Source: Coriobacteriia bacterium
Lineage (GTDB): Bacteria; Actinomycetota; Coriobacteriia; Anaerosomatales; SLCP01
DNA: 7,244 nucleotides
Direction of reading: 5' to 3'
Assembly (NCBI GenBank): GCA_007125735.1
Contig: SLCP01000195.1
Location: 1 to 7,244, forward strand
Part shown: one piece after another, positions 5,926 through 7,244 of the stretch
Position numbering within the stretch: position 1 is the first letter of the stretch
Layout of the letters: the number at the start of each line of letters is the position of its first letter
Position numbers and translations under genes: made by a program
The notes under the pieces: generated by a model
Told to the model about the DNA's origin: nothing
Databases searched by the model: none
What the model saw: only the letters and a program-made list of their open reading frames with translations

Positions 5926-6555
5926 CTACTCACACTCCGGATGCGCCTCGCGGCGGATCAGTGCCGGGACGAGCGTGAGTGGCTCGTACGTCTCGCTCAC
6001 CACGAACGACATCTCGGGAGTGGTGACCCTGACGGTCCCCTTGGCCATGCCTCGGCTGTCGCCGAGCGTGGGGCCATCGTCCGTCCCGAAGATGGTGAAC
6101 ACGACGTCTTCGAACTCGTAGAGGATGTCGACGATGGCGTCCTCGGCATCGAGCGTGCCGCTCATCGAGTAGCTGAACGGAAGGGAGTCCCACGACCCGC
6201 TGTCGGGACGCGGCGGCATAGTGAACGCGGCATCGCCGATGATCTGCCCGTACCCTACGATGTCGAGTTCCCCACGCATCGTCCACTCGCCTTCGAGGCC
6301 GGCGCAGTTCCATGCGTCGTAGTCGGCGGTATAACCCTCTCCCGACATCTGGATGCGGATCGTGGCGGCCCCCTCGCCCGGCGGAGGTGGCGGTGTCGTG
6401 TCTCCGACACCGACCGTTTCGGTCGGAACCTCGGCTGAGTCCGTAGCGGGCTCCTCCGACACTCCGCCTCGGGCGCACCCGGACACGCTCGCCAGCACGA
6501 GGCATACGACGAGAACGAAACCAAACATCCAGCCGAATCGTCTGTCGTTCGACAT
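5926..6555 (-). CDS. Lipoprotein of unknown family (first gene of a pair)
   Basis: This 209-residue protein starts with a basic N-terminus, a hydrophobic segment at about 9-23 and the lipobox VSGC, with Cys27 as the predicted lipidated residue. A flexible linker follows (about 29-62), rich in acidic residues, threonine and a run of five prolines (PPPPPGEG near 55-62). The mature domain, about 145 residues, looks beta-rich: repeated short hydrophobic strands such as ATIRIQMSG, WTMRGELDIVG, FSYSMSGTLD and VVFTIFG. It ends with a cysteine two residues from the C-terminus, and another cysteine lies in WNCAG, so a disulfide is possible. ATG 6555 has AGGGGG 7 bases upstream. The domain layout (signal, linker, beta-rich domain) resembles a secreted binding or envelope-stress protein, but I recognise no family. 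It leads the two-gene unit. Confidence 0.85.
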   Translation of the reverse strand: MSNDRRFGWMFGFVLVVCLVLASVSGCARGGVSEEPATDSAEVPTETVGVGDTTPPPPPGEGAATIRIQMSGEGYTADYDAWNCAGLEGEWTMRGELDIVGYGQIIGDAAFTMPPRPDSGSWDSLPFSYSMSGTLDAEDAIVDILYEFEDVVFTIFGTDDGPTLGDSRGMAKGTVRVTTPEMSFVVSETYEPLTLVPALIRREAHPECE

Positions 6556-6587
6556 CGGACATCCCCCTCACTCGAGCGCCGGCCCCT

Positions 6588-6607
6588 GCGAACCACCGCT
6601 GGTTCGC
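6588..6607. repeat. Perfect 8-base inverted repeat in the lipoprotein leader
   Basis: GCGAACCA and TGGTTCGC are exact reverse complements around a 4-base centre (CCGC on the plus strand). The repeat lies 33 bases before ATG 6555 and just after the predicted transcription start, so it could be an operator blocking the promoter or a 5'-UTR hairpin. No T-run follows on the minus strand, so intrinsic termination is unlikely. Confidence 0.55.
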
Positions 6608-6619
6608 CTCCCTGCCACT

Positions 6620-6649
6620 ACTCTAGGCGAATCCCCTGCGCGGAGTGAA
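6620..6649 (-). promoter_or_regulatory. Candidate promoter of the lipoprotein pair
   Basis: On the minus strand TTCACT (6649-6644, four of six matches to the -35) lies 18 bases from TAGAGT (6625-6620, a TAnnnT -10). Transcription would start near 6613, a few bases before the inverted repeat at 6607-6588. The match is moderate, and other promoters in this gap are possible. Confidence 0.35.
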
Positions 6650-6780
6650 GCAGGCCGACAGGCGGTACCGGATCGCCACCCAGCGGGCAGAACTCGGGGC
6701 GAGCGGCAACGCTACGAGCGTCGACTCGACTCACGTCACGTCGGGCGGCATCCCGGAGTGCGCTGCCCTCGGCCAGCAGA

Positions 6781-7244
6781 CTACGGCTCCCAGCCGGTGT
6801 TGTTGTCGATCTCGATGAACACGGCGTCGCTCACGGCAGCCGTCCCGCCGAGGAGGTAGCTCTGACCGATCGGCAACTTGCCGTTCACGGCGAGGTCGGC
6901 GAACCACTGACTGGATCCGACCGGGATCTCCCCGTCTGCGCCGAACAGGAACGGCGTTCCCACGCTCTTGGGAGTCAGCAGGATCGGCGCGCGAGCCTTA
7001 CCCGCGAACGCCCCGCCGGCAAGAGCGTCCGGGAACGTCGCCCCGGAAGCGTACGCATTCAGGTGCGGATTGTGCAGTACGTACAGAGCGGTGGGATTGT
7101 TGGTCGTACCGACCCTGCCATCGTCCCGCGGCCCGGGGCCCTTGAGGTCGCACGCCCACGCAGCGACCTCCTTGGCGGTCTCGTACCTGTCGACACCCGC
7201 GATCCGGTGGATGCGGTTGGGCGGAATCCCGTTGTCTACGGGGC
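6781..7244 (-). CDS. Cell-wall-binding repeat 2 (CWB2) protein, C-terminal part
   Basis: The minus-strand frame ending with TAG at 6781 stays open to the right edge, giving about 154 codons without a start. It carries the marks of a CWB2 repeat (PF04122-type, known from the Clostridioides difficile surface proteins, where it binds wall polymer): RIAGVDRYETA at 7206-7174, ATFPDALAGGAFAGKARAPI around 7041-6982 followed by LLTP, and SYLLGGTAAVSD around 6861-6826. The spacing between RYETA and FPDAL is about 46 residues, longer than the usual 25-30, and holds a proline- and glycine-rich insert. The protein ends soon after the GGTAAVSD block, so this is its last repeat; earlier repeats and any catalytic or adhesive domain would lie outside the window. 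A GTG inside the frame at 6963 is not a start. It is probably secreted and wall-attached. Confidence 0.85.
   Translation of the reverse strand, partial: PVDNGIPPNRIHRIAGVDRYETAKEVAAWACDLKGPGPRDDGRVGTTNNPTALYVLHNPHLNAYASGATFPDALAGGAFAGKARAPILLTPKSVGTPFLFGADGEIPVGSSQWFADLAVNGKLPIGQSYLLGGTAAVSDAVFIEIDNNTGWEP

Larger units (their letters stand above)
6556..6780. other. 225-base intergenic region upstream of the lipoprotein pair
   Basis: No convincing gene lies here; the plus-strand open frame across it is a shadow. It holds the ribosome binding site AGGGGG (6563-6568, minus), an inverted repeat (6588-6607), a candidate promoter (6620-6649) and small tandem repeats around 6721-6742 (TCGAC twice, then TCACG twice). 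No hairpin with a T-run was seen after the stop of the CWB2 gene at 6781. Confidence 0.5.

Noticed and set aside
6588..6607. LexA (SOS) box, because of GAAC and GTTC half-sites
   Set aside because: The half-sites are separated by 8 bases, while the Gram-positive LexA box has GAAC-N4-GTTC.
6781..6963. A separate 60-residue gene starting at GTG 6963
   Set aside because: The frame continues without a stop to 7244 and carries the earlier CWB2 motifs, so this is the C-terminus of a larger protein.

Overview
This is a high-GC (by eye mid-60s percent) bacterial stretch, with one partial gene at each edge and seven complete genes between them. GC-rich codon use, a cell-wall-binding repeat 2 (CWB2) protein, an apparently leaderless promoter and the mix of families fit an actinobacterial genome. 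A Coriobacteriia-like anaerobe is my best guess, but this is inference from gene content, not a measured placement. I see no tRNA, rRNA, CRISPR array, insertion sequence or phage gene.

Layout from left to right. (1) Minus strand, 1-1760: a HExxH membrane protein (1760 to 1071), a membrane-anchored DUF6544-like protein (1019 to 204) and the first 39 codons of a small membrane protein that runs off the left edge (117 to 1). All three read leftward and may form one transcript. (2) Plus strand, 1828-2466: an MgtC/SapB-family membrane protein, divergent from the HExxH gene. A perfect TATAAT ends 7 bases before its ATG, which suggests a leaderless mRNA. (3) Minus strand, 2485-3846: a type I glutamine synthetase, convergent with mgtC with only 18 bases between stops. 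(4) Minus strand, 3959-5158: a CNNM/CBS-pair protein of the short type, without the C-terminal CorC_HlyC domain. (5) Minus strand, 5301-6555: two overlapping lipoprotein genes of unknown family, translated in tandem. (6) Minus strand, 6781 to beyond the right edge: the C-terminal part of a CWB2 protein.

Functionally the window is mostly cell-envelope biology: two lipoproteins, a wall-binding protein and several integral membrane proteins. MgtC and CNNM families are both linked to divalent-cation (Mg2+) physiology elsewhere, and glutamine synthetase is a Mg2+/Mn2+ enzyme. They lie on different strands and transcripts, so a shared role is only a suggestion. Two inverted repeats sit where regulators could act: one over the -35 of the CNNM gene, and one in the leader of the lipoprotein pair.

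I did not find a convincing new multi-gene system. The items most worth following are the HExxH membrane protein, the uncharacterised lipoprotein pair with its palindromic leader, and the glutamine synthetase, which mixes subtype features.
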